64,000 nt of DNA. It comes from Clostridia bacterium (GTDB taxonomy: Bacteria > Bacillota > Clostridia > TANB77 > UBA1234). The notes beneath the pieces are model-generated. The model saw only the letters and a list, made by a program, of their open reading frames with translations, did no database searches and was not told the origin of the DNA. Both the position numbers and the translations under genes were made by a program. How positions within the stretch are numbered: position 1 is the first letter of the stretch; every line of letters starts with the position of its first letter. Shown piece after piece: positions 8,896 to 16,989 of the stretch. The stretch is from positions 120,312 to 184,311 of the forward strand of contig JAFYBZ010000014.1 in the NCBI GenBank assembly GCA_017539905.1, given 5' to 3'.

Positions 8896-10593
8896 CTAAT
8901 TACCTGTAGATAAATCATCAATTGCATAGTACTCTCCGCCATATAATGTAAGAGTACCGATATTTGATTTATCACGAACGCATCCAGCCTCGTAATCTTC
9001 ATAACCACTTCCTGCTGTATAATCAATTAAATATTCATCAGCAGCATAAAGATCATATGTTGCATCAAATTTAACTGAATCAGTACCATTAGCAGTGAAT
9101 TTAACTTTTTTAACATCAATACCTGAACAATGATCAAAATAATCAAGTAATGCTGATTCTAATGCTTGTTTAAGTTCGTTTTCACTTACTTTATCAATTA
9201 AAGGCATATTACTTCCTGCATGTCCGCCTTGATCTTCATCTTCATCAGGAACAATAACTCCGCCTGTGTAATCCCAATCAATATATAGTGTAGTATCTTC
9301 TTTAACTACAAATGATGCAGAGTCTAAGTTTGTAAAGTAGAATGTATATCCCCATCTGTTAGAAGGAATTGTTGGATAATATCTTGTACCATATTCTACT
9401 GTTGCAGTTTTTGGAAGGTCAATACCTGATACTCCATTGCTGTATGCCCATTTATAATAAACTTTACAATACTCAACAGCAGCTTGATATTTACCTTTAG
9501 TTACTTTGTCATCTTCATCTAAACCTTTGAATACTAAGAATACTTTTGTCTTAGGATCTTCAACGATTCTATCACCTGTAGAGAATTTAACTTCTTCAAT
9601 TGAGCTCTTTGTTGAGTGCTTAGTTACTTCAAGATTATTATTCTTGTTTGGTTCAACATTAATTACACAAATTCCATAAGATTTATATTTATTAATGTTA
9701 GCAGTTGTAAAGTAGTCGATATATTTTCCACTACCTGCAATCTTAATTTCTTGAGCGCCTTGCTTACCAGTTGTATATGTAACGATATCAGCATTAGCGT
9801 CTAAGTCTTTAACACTATAAGAAGCTCCTAATGTAATTTCATCTGTTAAGCTGCTCTTTTCAAATACTGCAAATGTATCTTCTGTGAAAGATTTTGATCT
9901 GTATGCTACTGGATATGTTGTTCCATCAATCTTAGCATAATCAACTTTACTCTTTGTTGATGTGCTTTCTACAAATCCGTACATAACTTTAAAAGTTTCT
10001 TGTTTAATTGTCTCTTCTTCCATTCTGTTAAGCATGTTATAAAGAGCGATACTAACTTCACCACGAATAGCTGGTTGTGTAGCATCTGTATAAGTAACGT
10101 TTGATAACAATCCATAGTATGAAGCATAAGCAATATATGCTGATGGCCATGTCTTATCTGTCATTACTTTTTCTTTACCCATAGCACGAATAATCATTGT
10201 AATTAATTCGTTGTAGTTAACATCATTGTTTGGTTTGAATGTTCCATCTTGGTAACCAACGATAACACCATTATCAACTGCTATTTTAACATAATCATAA
10301 TACCATGCTGATTTTTCAACATCTTTGAATTGTGTTAATACAACATTATTAGCTTTCTTTAGATCAAGTGCTTCAGCTAATAATTTACAAATTTGTGCAC
10401 GTGTAACACTGTTTGTTGGTCTAAAAGAACCATCTGTGAATCCATCAATAATTCCTTTGCCGTTTAAGTTAGTAACAGCTGTTTCGTACTTTGTACCATT
10501 AACATCTGCAAATTTGCTAGCAGCAAATGAACAACTGAAAATTGTTACTAAAGATATTAATGCTACAACTAGAATCAATAAACTTTTTCTCAA
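8896..10593 (-). CDS. S-layer homology (SLH) domain surface protein
   Basis: 565 residues. A signal peptide (to CSFAA, about residue 25) is followed by three N-terminal SLH repeats. The first is KFADVNGTKYETAVTNLNGK with GIIDGFTDGSFRP, the second FKDVEKSAWYYDYVKIA with GVIVGYQDGTFKP, and the third is more divergent around WPSAYIAYASYYGL. SLH domains tether proteins to secondary wall polymer. Residues about 200-460 are beta-rich and unrecognised. An acidic linker (PDEDEDQGG) and a last domain with two late Cys-like positions follow. Start is TTG, 4-6 nt after an AAGGAGAGATT site; no upstream ATG fits. A strong terminator follows and the structured RNA lies upstream. Confidence 0.85.
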   Translation of the reverse strand: MRKSLLILVVALISLVTIFSCSFAASKFADVNGTKYETAVTNLNGKGIIDGFTDGSFRPTNSVTRAQICKLLAEALDLKKANNVVLTQFKDVEKSAWYYDYVKIAVDNGVIVGYQDGTFKPNNDVNYNELITMIIRAMGKEKVMTDKTWPSAYIAYASYYGLLSNVTYTDATQPAIRGEVSIALYNMLNRMEEETIKQETFKVMYGFVESTSTKSKVDYAKIDGTTYPVAYRSKSFTEDTFAVFEKSSLTDEITLGASYSVKDLDANADIVTYTTGKQGAQEIKIAGSGKYIDYFTTANINKYKSYGICVINVEPNKNNNLEVTKHSTKSSIEEVKFSTGDRIVEDPKTKVFLVFKGLDEDDKVTKGKYQAAVEYCKVYYKWAYSNGVSGIDLPKTATVEYGTRYYPTIPSNRWGYTFYFTNLDSASFVVKEDTTLYIDWDYTGGVIVPDEDEDQGGHAGSNMPLIDKVSENELKQALESALLDYFDHCSGIDVKKVKFTANGTDSVKFDATYDLYAADEYLIDYTAGSGYEDYEAGCVRDKSNIGTLTLYGGEYYAIDDLSTGN

Positions 10594-10682
10594 AATAATC
10601 TCTCCTTTTTTTATTTTTTATAACCTTATATCGGCTTGATTATACTATCAAATTTTAAGTTAAAATACAATAGAAAAACATA

Positions 10683-10734
10683 CAAAAAATAATAAGAAAA
10701 GGCACACCAAAAGGTGCCCATCTTTTGGTGTGCC
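10683..10734 (-). terminator. Terminator ending the structured RNA
   Basis: A 13-bp perfect stem GGCACACCAAAAG/CTTTTGGTGTGCC with a 7-8 nt loop, followed on the minus strand by TTTTCTTATTATTTTTT. It marks the 3' end of the transcript that includes the tRNA-like domain. Confidence 0.85.
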
Positions 10735-10940
10735 TAGGGGGCCGAAATGAGTTTGCTTCTACCAAGGAAGGAACGGGTAGCAACAAGCCCACTTCTATGC
10801 CTGAAATGTGCAAATGGAATTACCCTGATACCTGATATTGGAATGAAACTGGTCTCGCAGTTGGTAACGGTAGGATAGGTATGAACCTGGTTTTGCACTG
10901 GCATTACTGTAGTATGATAACATTGCACATTTCAGACAAG
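10735..10940 (-). ncRNA. 3' domain of the structured RNA, closed by a 13-bp stem
   Basis: Immediately 3' of the tRNA-like domain on the minus strand. CTGAAATGTGCAA (10923-10935) pairs perfectly with TTGCACATTTCAG (10801-10813), enclosing 109 nt. A second hairpin CTACC/GGTAG lies near 10760-10785. No credible reading frame, ribosome site or coding bias exists here. The domain runs straight into the terminator, so it is probably transcribed with the tRNA-like part. Confidence 0.55.
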
Positions 10941-11148
10941 CAAAGGTATTAGGACTCGAACCTAAATCTCTTAAGAACCGGGCGGAGCAAAACATCAACA
11001 ACACGAAAACTGGTTTTGTTCTGGTTTTGTTCTGGTTTTGATACAGGTTTTGGTCTTTCGTTCAAGGAGGAATCTCAAACAAAAAGGTCTGATCGTCGCA
11101 AAAAATAACTCCGCTCCCTTAAGTGTTTTACCCTTAAACTATACCTTT
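10941..11148 (-). ncRNA. tRNA-like structured RNA with enlarged anticodon arm
   Basis: Read 5' to 3' on the minus strand. AAAGGTA (11148-11142) pairs with TACCTTT (10948-10942) as a perfect 7-bp acceptor stem. TA follows, then a D arm GTTT-AAGGGTA-AAAC and a linking A. At the end comes a T arm TTAGG-TTCGAGT-CCTAA with the invariant TTC and A. CTTAAG at both ends of the anticodon arm pairs, but instead of a 7-nt loop there are 142 nt. These include GCGGAG/CTCCGC and three tandem CCAGAACAAAA-like units, and no U33-type anticodon loop is visible. The size (about 208 nt) and tRNA-like corner resemble known clostridial orphan RNAs such as the raiA motif, but I cannot match it from memory. It is not a tmRNA: there is no tag frame. 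Confidence 0.65.
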
Positions 11149-11235
11149 ACGAATTGGCTTTGATTGTGACCAATGATTACAAATTCCATTTGCATGAACA
11201 ATGATATACCAAAAAATCAACTTCGTCAACAAAAA

Positions 11236-11265
11236 AAGAAAACCTATAAAAAAATAGGTTTTCTT
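11236..11265 (-). terminator. Terminator of the gene at 11285-12079
   Basis: AAGAAAACCTAT/ATAGGTTTTCTT stem with an A-rich loop and a T tract on the minus strand. Confidence 0.75.
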
Positions 11266-11284
11266 TTATTCTTTTAAAATTTGT

Positions 11285-12079
11285 CTAACTAGCTGATAAA
11301 TGTTGAAATTCCGCAAGATTTGGAGACTCAATGACTGTAATATCAAGTTCCTCCTTTTTAGGAATATACAATCTATAATAGTAATTTATGGTACCTTCCG
11401 GAACATATGATGGATCATTTAAGCATACTTTTACACGTCGCTCCTTAATAACAACAAGTGTCGTTTTTTCAGTTTCTTCTTCATTAACAATTATTCTCAT
11501 CTTATTCATAGGAATGTTAATAGGTTTAATCTCTTCCCCATCAGCATAGAATACGACGTAATAACTGTCTTTATAATTTTCTGCATGAACATAGCAATAC
11601 ACTTTACCATCGTTCATTTGAGAGACATCATAAGCAGTTTCAGAAGATGTCACTTCGAAATCGTAATTTCTATATTCCTCTCTGATCTGTCTTCCAAACT
11701 TAATACCCATTGAAATAGTAAAAGCAATAATAGCTATGAGCCATATAATCAATACAACTATAGCAGCCTTATCTTTGCTTGATTCGGGTGGCTCATCACC
11801 AACTACGGCACCTAACAATAATGCAACTATTGATACAAAGAAAAGCATTGCACTTTCAAGAAGAGCAACAAGAAAAATATTTTTCAAAGCAACATTAGAA
11901 AATTCAAAGCCAAAATTTCCAATAACAAATGCAGGAATTGCTAAGCAGAAAAACATCGATACTATTAGCAAAAGATCATACCGAAGTTTTTCAATAAACT
12001 TTGTGGCAATTACAATTACAAGTATGATTGATGCAACAGATAGCAAATCACCAAGAATTACCTGCAACAGCGGTGTCAT
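11285..12079 (-). CDS. Membrane protein with C-terminal soluble domain, unknown
   Basis: 264 residues. Four hydrophobic segments occur between residues 1 and 125 (for example VASIILVIVIA, LIVSMFFCLAIPAFVIG, LLESAMLFFVSIVALLLG, VLIIWLIAIIAFTISMG). A soluble C-terminal half follows, rich in charged beta strands (VYCYVHAENYKDSYYVVFY, RRVKVCLNDPSYVPEG). No family recognised. Start is the ATG after AAAGGAGATAGAAGAG. It follows the ADP-ribosylglycohydrolase gene by 15 bp and is probably co-transcribed with it. Confidence 0.65.
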   Translation of the reverse strand: MTPLLQVILGDLLSVASIILVIVIATKFIEKLRYDLLLIVSMFFCLAIPAFVIGNFGFEFSNVALKNIFLVALLESAMLFFVSIVALLLGAVVGDEPPESSKDKAAIVVLIIWLIAIIAFTISMGIKFGRQIREEYRNYDFEVTSSETAYDVSQMNDGKVYCYVHAENYKDSYYVVFYADGEEIKPINIPMNKMRIIVNEEETEKTTLVVIKERRVKVCLNDPSYVPEGTINYYYRLYIPKKEELDITVIESPNLAEFQHLSAS

Positions 12080-12094
12080 CTCTTCTATCTCCTT

Positions 12095-12901
12095 TCATCT
12101 TTCTTTTATATATGCGTTACGTGTTTTTCTTGCATATGCATCATCAAGAATAAAAGCCATCGTTGTATCTAGCTTTTTTCTTGCTTGATTAACAAGATAT
12201 TCGGGAATACCATAATAAGCTTCTGCCATAGCACCAACAATCGCGCCATTAGTATCAGTATCTCCACCATAGCTAATTACTCTACGAAGTGCATATTCAA
12301 AATTGCAACTTTCAAAAAATGCATATAGACAATTACCTATGGTTTCATTACAAGTTTTATTGAATCTTTCAAAAGGTACATATTCGATACTACCAATATT
12401 TAGTTTTTCTCTTATTTGATCCTTTTTTAAACCCATTCTAGAATAGAAAATAATTTTTGCAATTATAGTAGCACACTCAACTGCAGAAGCAGTATCATGC
12501 GATGGAATTGTAGCAAGTCTTGCATTTTCAACGACCTCTTCTTCAGTATCAAACATGTAACCTACTCCCGAGATTCGCATCATTGCACCATTGCCCATGC
12601 TTTTTCCATCACTCTCACCTTTAAGCCACTTTGCAAATCCACCACCAAATGTAGTCGGAAAATGCTCCGCTTTTAAGGTTTCGGGAACATGATCTAAATA
12701 TCTATTTCCATAGAGCCTAAGATACTTTTCATATTCTCTTCCATTTCTAATAGCATCATAAATTGCAATAGTAAGAATTGAGTCATCACTAAAGAAACTA
12801 TCAGGCACAATCAATTCATCAAGCACAATTGGTTCAACTTTACTATGCTGTTTGTATTCATATATAGAGCCTGCTAGATCACCAACAATAGCACCCCACA
12901 T
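12095..12901 (-). CDS. ADP-ribosylglycohydrolase family protein
   Basis: 268 residues. The DraG/ARH fold removes ADP-ribose from proteins or nucleic acids using two Mg ions. Diagnostic motifs are present: MWGAIVGDLAGSIYE at the N-terminus, FFSDDSILTIAI near residue 38 (the Ser/Thr-Asp-Asp metal ligands), MGNGAMMRISGVG near 103, and GGDTDTNGAIVGAMAEAYYG near 215 carrying the second metal site. Length is typical. Start is the ATG after AGAGGAGGTATAGCC. It leads a two-gene unit with the membrane protein downstream. No ADP-ribosyltransferase is visible nearby, although the sirtuin at 46.7 kb also uses NAD. Confidence 0.92.
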   Translation of the reverse strand: MWGAIVGDLAGSIYEYKQHSKVEPIVLDELIVPDSFFSDDSILTIAIYDAIRNGREYEKYLRLYGNRYLDHVPETLKAEHFPTTFGGGFAKWLKGESDGKSMGNGAMMRISGVGYMFDTEEEVVENARLATIPSHDTASAVECATIIAKIIFYSRMGLKKDQIREKLNIGSIEYVPFERFNKTCNETIGNCLYAFFESCNFEYALRRVISYGGDTDTNGAIVGAMAEAYYGIPEYLVNQARKKLDTTMAFILDDAYARKTRNAYIKER

Positions 12902-13002
12902 GGCTATACCTCCTCTTTCTTAATTACGAAAAGTCTTTAAAACATATATTTTGCGAGTGAATAATATCACGAATTTACATAAATATCAATAAAATCCACT
13001 CA

Positions 13003-13028
13003 AAAAAGCAGTCAAAAGACTGCTTTTT
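13003..13028 (-). terminator. Terminator of the GH3 gene
   Basis: AAAAAGCAGTC/GACTGCTTTTT stem with a 4-nt loop directly after the stop of the gene at 13036-14883. Confidence 0.8.
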
Positions 13029-13035
13029 AGCGATT

Positions 13036-14883
13036 TTACTCTATTCCATATGCCAATTTACAAGCCACTACTCTTCTAGCAGCTACATTAATTTGCTCTA
13101 AATCAACTCTACCCTCATTCATAGCATTAATGATTTCTTTAATGTGAGCTTCTAAAGAATTAGTAATAATCATATCGTTTCCAGAAATAACTGCTTGTGC
13201 ACCAGCTTCTCCATTTTCAACATATTTTTTAATTGCATCCATATTCAACGCATCTGTAATTATTAATCCAGAATAGTTTAATTCATCTCTTAAAATATCA
13301 TGAACCTCTTTAGAAATTGATGCTGGATATTTATCATCAATGTTTTTTAATATATTATGATTAACCATTATTGTAGGAGCACCCGCTTTAATACCTGCTA
13401 TAAATGGTTTGAAATCTCTCTCAACAAAATCTTCTTTTGTTCTTTCATCAATTGCAATTCCTGTATGAGTATCTACATTGTCTCCATAACCCGGAAAATG
13501 TTTCATTGAAGAAAGCATTTTATCTTCATTCATTCTTTCTATTACTTTTTCTGCAAACTCTGATGCTATTGGCTCATCGTTAGATATTGCTCTTTTATAC
13601 ATATATGATTCATTATTAGTTGGCAAATCAACTACTGGTGTTAAATTCATGTTTATACCATAACTTTGCAAAAATTCATTCTTCTCTTTTGAATCTGCAA
13701 TTACTGCATCCATACCACTTGCATCATAAATATTTCTCATAGAATCAAATGGTTCTTCTCTATATTGAGTATATGCACTTACTCTAACTACCGGTCCACC
13801 CTCTTCATCAACAGCAATCATCATTTTTACTTTTGATGCATCTTGAAGTTTTTGAATTTTTTCTTTTAAAGAATCTGATGTTTCATTTTGAACATCGTTT
13901 CTAAACAAAATATATCCGCCCGGATTGCAAGCCTCAATTTGCTCTAATGCTTTTTTATCTCCTGGATACATTACTAGCATCATTTGAGCAATTCTTTCTT
14001 CGATTGTCATTTCACTAATAATTTTTTCAGCTTCATCATAGTATTCTTCGAATAATATAGTATCAACATCTGCATTATATTTTTTTATTGTTTCACTTAT
14101 ATGTGCACCTGTAAAAGTAACAAATGGAATATTCAATTCTTCTAATTCGCCAACATTTTCTTTAATCCATTCTTCATACTCGGCATCATCAACATATCTT
14201 CCATCTTTATCTGGTTCAGCAATTAGATATACTCCGCCATTTCCATCTTTATCAATTTCATCTGGGAATTTTTCTCCACTTTCCAAGTACATTTCAAAAT
14301 CTTCATCAAACTGTTTATCCCAACCATCAATCCATACTAGTTCAACGTACGTATCTTTATCTACATCATACTTATTTAAACCATATGGCCACATGAATCC
14401 GTATGCTCTTCCTTGGTTGTGAGAAACATCACTTTTAATAATTCCATTTTTATAGAATGTACTGAAAACGGAGCCCATAAATTCTTCAACTAATTCACCT
14501 TTTGCATCATCATAGTCATAAATCATCATATACATTCCAGCCATTGATGTGTCTGAATGGACAATTATTAACTCATCCTTTTTATCATCATCAACATCAA
14601 AAATAGAATATGTATCTAAATATTCTTCTGATGTAGAAATATCTAGACGATCAACAGTTGTTCCATCTGGCCAACTTCTATTATAGTAATAATCCTTTAA
14701 TACTTTGCAAAAAGCATTATATCTTTCTTGTGTGTTTAAATTTGCAGTCTCTGCTTCTCCACTATTCGCATTAATAGTTTCCCCACTAACAGCTGTTCCT
14801 TTTTGTGTTCCAAAATAAATACCTGCTCCAATTCCTGCAACAATTAATAATGCAACAATTACTAATCCTATTTTCTTACCCAT
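13036..14883 (-). CDS. NagZ-like glycoside hydrolase family 3 with N-terminal extension
   Basis: 615 residues. One membrane anchor (IGLVIVALLIVAGIGAGIYF) is followed by an acidic domain (about 50-280) containing an FG-GAP/EF-hand-like stretch (IFDVDDDKKDELIIV). The GH3 catalytic barrel then occupies about 285-615. Catalytic signatures are ILFRNDVQN, AVDEEGGPVVRV, KHFPGYGDNVDTHTG (the Asp-His acid/base loop of NagZ-type enzymes) and LIITDALNMDAI (nucleophile Asp). The known reaction is release of N-acetylglucosamine from muropeptides. The extra N-terminal domain is unusual: NagZ is normally 350-650 aa without it. A beta-lactamase-like hydrolase at 16990-18879 recalls the Bacillus nagZ-amiE wall-recycling pair, although here three genes lie between. 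Confidence 0.85.
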   Translation of the reverse strand: MGKKIGLVIVALLIVAGIGAGIYFGTQKGTAVSGETINANSGEAETANLNTQERYNAFCKVLKDYYYNRSWPDGTTVDRLDISTSEEYLDTYSIFDVDDDKKDELIIVHSDTSMAGMYMMIYDYDDAKGELVEEFMGSVFSTFYKNGIIKSDVSHNQGRAYGFMWPYGLNKYDVDKDTYVELVWIDGWDKQFDEDFEMYLESGEKFPDEIDKDGNGGVYLIAEPDKDGRYVDDAEYEEWIKENVGELEELNIPFVTFTGAHISETIKKYNADVDTILFEEYYDEAEKIISEMTIEERIAQMMLVMYPGDKKALEQIEACNPGGYILFRNDVQNETSDSLKEKIQKLQDASKVKMMIAVDEEGGPVVRVSAYTQYREEPFDSMRNIYDASGMDAVIADSKEKNEFLQSYGINMNLTPVVDLPTNNESYMYKRAISNDEPIASEFAEKVIERMNEDKMLSSMKHFPGYGDNVDTHTGIAIDERTKEDFVERDFKPFIAGIKAGAPTIMVNHNILKNIDDKYPASISKEVHDILRDELNYSGLIITDALNMDAIKKYVENGEAGAQAVISGNDMIITNSLEAHIKEIINAMNEGRVDLEQINVAARRVVACKLAYGIE

Positions 14884-14896
14884 TTTTTCTCCCCCA

Positions 14897-15592
14897 TTAC
14901 TTTTTATATTTTAATAGCATTTCTTTATCTTTATCACTCACTCTAAAGCTATCTCTACACTTTGAAATCGCTTTATTAATTGTAAAGTCATTTAAATGAT
15001 GATGTTTTAAGTACTCTACAAATTCAGTTCTATTTTTAATCATCAGTTCACAGCATAGCCAAGCTACAGCCATATTTACGTAGTATTCTTTTTCTTTATA
15101 AAGAGAATCAATTATTGTAAAAATCTCATCAACATATTTTGTGTTTGTATATGAGAAAAGAATTCTTACTCCTACTCTTCTTTTAAAAGTCTCTTTTGAT
15201 TTAATATATTTTTTAGATAGTTTTAAAAACTCTTCTTCTTGTTTTTTAATATTATATTTCAAAGAATCTACCGTTGCCCAATTGTCCATATATAGGCTAT
15301 TTATATACTTTTCTTTTTCATTAACATCTTTAATATAGTTAATTAGATAGGCCGATACTTGTGTATTCTCATAATATTTAAAATCATTCTTTTCAAGAAA
15401 ACTTATAAAATTTCCTTCATGAATTTTCTTGGCAATATTTTTACATGTAGGGCAATCAATTCCTAAAACATTCATTTCAGTATTAACAGTTTTTTTGGAA
15501 AATTCAATTTTGTCTGGTCTTTTAATACTTTCTAAATACTTGTTAAATTCTTTAATATTTTTCGCGGTCCAATTATCTTTTACTAGCTCCAT
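14897..15592 (-). CDS. AlkD-like DNA alkylation repair protein
   Basis: 231 residues, all helical, with HEAT-like repeats. Family landmarks are GIDCPTCKNIAKKI, the DNWATVDSLK loop (catalytic Asp region), FKRRVGVRILFSY, AVAWLCCELMIKN and the end motif TINKAISKCRDSFRVSD. AlkD-type glycosylases excise bulky cationic alkylated bases. Start is the ATG after AGAGGAGAATGAT. The GH3 gene starts 14 bp after its stop, so the two may share a transcript, though no functional link is obvious. Confidence 0.85.
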   Translation of the reverse strand: MELVKDNWTAKNIKEFNKYLESIKRPDKIEFSKKTVNTEMNVLGIDCPTCKNIAKKIHEGNFISFLEKNDFKYYENTQVSAYLINYIKDVNEKEKYINSLYMDNWATVDSLKYNIKKQEEEFLKLSKKYIKSKETFKRRVGVRILFSYTNTKYVDEIFTIIDSLYKEKEYYVNMAVAWLCCELMIKNRTEFVEYLKHHHLNDFTINKAISKCRDSFRVSDKDKEMLLKYKK

Positions 15593-15659
15593 ATCATTCT
15601 CCTCTAGTTAGACTTCCATAATATCATACTATATTAGAAATAAAACAACAATAAATAAA

Positions 15660-15685
15660 AAATGCGAGGAAAAGTTCCTCGCATA
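15660..15685 (-). terminator. Terminator of the CxxC protein gene
   Basis: ATGCGAGGAA/TTCCTCGCAT stem with a short loop and an A/T tract, just after the gene at 15695-16039. Confidence 0.7.
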
Positions 15686-15694
15686 TAGTCGATA

Positions 15695-16039
15695 TTATTT
15701 ATTGTCTTCGGTAATAAGTATCGGGTGTCCAATCGGATCAGGTAATTCAGAAAACGGAATAGTCTTTGTCTTGTGTGGATTGTACGGAAAAGGATCAACC
15801 TTATAAATCCCGAACGGATTGTCATCAGAATCAATTTCCGCCAAAACTTCTTCCTTGGTCGGGAAACAATGCTGGCAATAATACCAATCATATTTCCACT
15901 CATTCACTCCCCACCTGGGAACATACCACATTTTCTCATGAACAAAATTGCTTCTGCACTTCATGCACTGAACGCGCCGGAAATATATGGTTTCTAGTTT
16001 GATCTTTTTGAGCCGTTCCTGTTTTTCATCTACCATCAT
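15695..16039 (-). CDS. Small zinc-ribbon-like protein
   Basis: 114 residues from the ATG at 16039, chosen because AGGAGGGG lies 8-10 nt upstream; the 12 extra upstream codons would overlap that site. Two Cys pairs (VQCMKCRS and YYCQHCFP), about 35 residues apart and flanked by Trp/Tyr, suggest one zinc-binding unit. The C-terminal half is rich in Pro, Asp and His (DPFPYNPHKTKTIPF). No family recognised. Codon use is more GC-rich than in the neighbours, as for other small genes in this window. Confidence 0.6.
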   Translation of the reverse strand: MMVDEKQERLKKIKLETIYFRRVQCMKCRSNFVHEKMWYVPRWGVNEWKYDWYYCQHCFPTKEEVLAEIDSDDNPFGIYKVDPFPYNPHKTKTIPFSELPDPIGHPILITEDNK

Positions 16040-16137
16040 CTTATAACCCCTCCTAAAAAAATATTCGAAGTCCATGAAAGTCTAGCACCGAAAGAGATTA
16101 TAACATACATCTAAAGTTATGTCAACTAATTAAAAAA

Positions 16138-16974
16138 TCACATTTTTAGAGCATTTTTAGGGCACTCATTAACGCATTTTCCGCACAAAATGCACTCTGT
16201 GCCATATTTTCTCTTCCTAGAATCGTCTAGCATATCAACATTCATTGGACAATTATTAATACACTTTTTACAGTCTATACATTTACTATGATCACATTTT
16301 ACTCTCACAAGTGAAAAATAACTCATTGGCTTTAAAAATACAGTAATTGGACAAACATATTTACAAAAAGCTCTATTATCTTTCAAAGCAAATGCAAGTA
16401 TTATACCTACTCCATAATAAATTGCATTACCAATTATAAATGCATAAAACATAATTGTTTCTAAATCGCCTACTTTATAAATAAATAAACATGCAACAAA
16501 AGTTAATGAAATTAAAAATACAATATATCTAAACCAACCAAACTTTTTTCTCTCACCCTTTGGAGTTTTGTATGGAAGTAAATCAAGAATCATTCCGGTC
16601 CAACATGCATAACCGCACCATCCTCTACCGAATATTAATGGTCCAGCAATTTTTGCAACAAAGTAATGAATCGTTGCTGCTTCAAATACACCCAAAAATA
16701 AGTAATACCAAAATCCTTCAATTTGCATATTTTCTCTACAAATTATTCCTAAATATACAAGCATGTATAATCCAACACCAAACTGAACAAAATTTCTTGC
16801 ATATTTCATCTTTAGTTTCATAAATGTCATTCCCAAAGCAATACAAGTTCCAATATATGTGAAATTAAATAAATAAAAAATATTTCCAGTAGATGAATAC
16901 AAACTTACTGCAACTATTTCAAATATTAACCACATAATAATAGTAAATTTATTCTCTTTAAAAAATTTTTTCAT
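16138..16974 (-). CDS. Membrane polyferredoxin (NapH/YccM-like)
   Basis: 278 residues. Six or so membrane segments are followed by a Cys-rich cytoplasmic tail. A GWCGYACWTGM motif near residue 117 and a CKYVCP motif near 212 are typical of NapH/RnfB-related membrane ferredoxins. Two 4Fe-4S clusters follow: CDHSKCIDCKKCINNCP and ECILCGKCVNECP. It probably passes electrons across or along the membrane; the partner is unknown. The ribosome site is weak (AAAAGG 14 nt away). It starts 15 bp after the serine hydrolase gene. Confidence 0.85.
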   Translation of the reverse strand: MKKFFKENKFTIIMWLIFEIVAVSLYSSTGNIFYLFNFTYIGTCIALGMTFMKLKMKYARNFVQFGVGLYMLVYLGIICRENMQIEGFWYYLFLGVFEAATIHYFVAKIAGPLIFGRGWCGYACWTGMILDLLPYKTPKGERKKFGWFRYIVFLISLTFVACLFIYKVGDLETIMFYAFIIGNAIYYGVGIILAFALKDNRAFCKYVCPITVFLKPMSYFSLVRVKCDHSKCIDCKKCINNCPMNVDMLDDSRKRKYGTECILCGKCVNECPKNALKM

Positions 16975-16989
16975 AATAACACAACCTTT

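Noticed and set aside
10734..11004. Two minus-strand ORFs of 64 and 69 codons over the structured RNA
   Set aside because: No ribosome sites, Cys/His/Arg-rich random-looking translation, and they cut across the perfect RNA stems.
10941..11148. Interpretation as tmRNA or as a normal tRNA with a group I intron
   Set aside because: No ANDENYALAA-like tag frame and a complete D arm argue against tmRNA. The 142-nt interruption is too short and lacks recognisable intron core motifs, and no U33 anticodon loop can be built.
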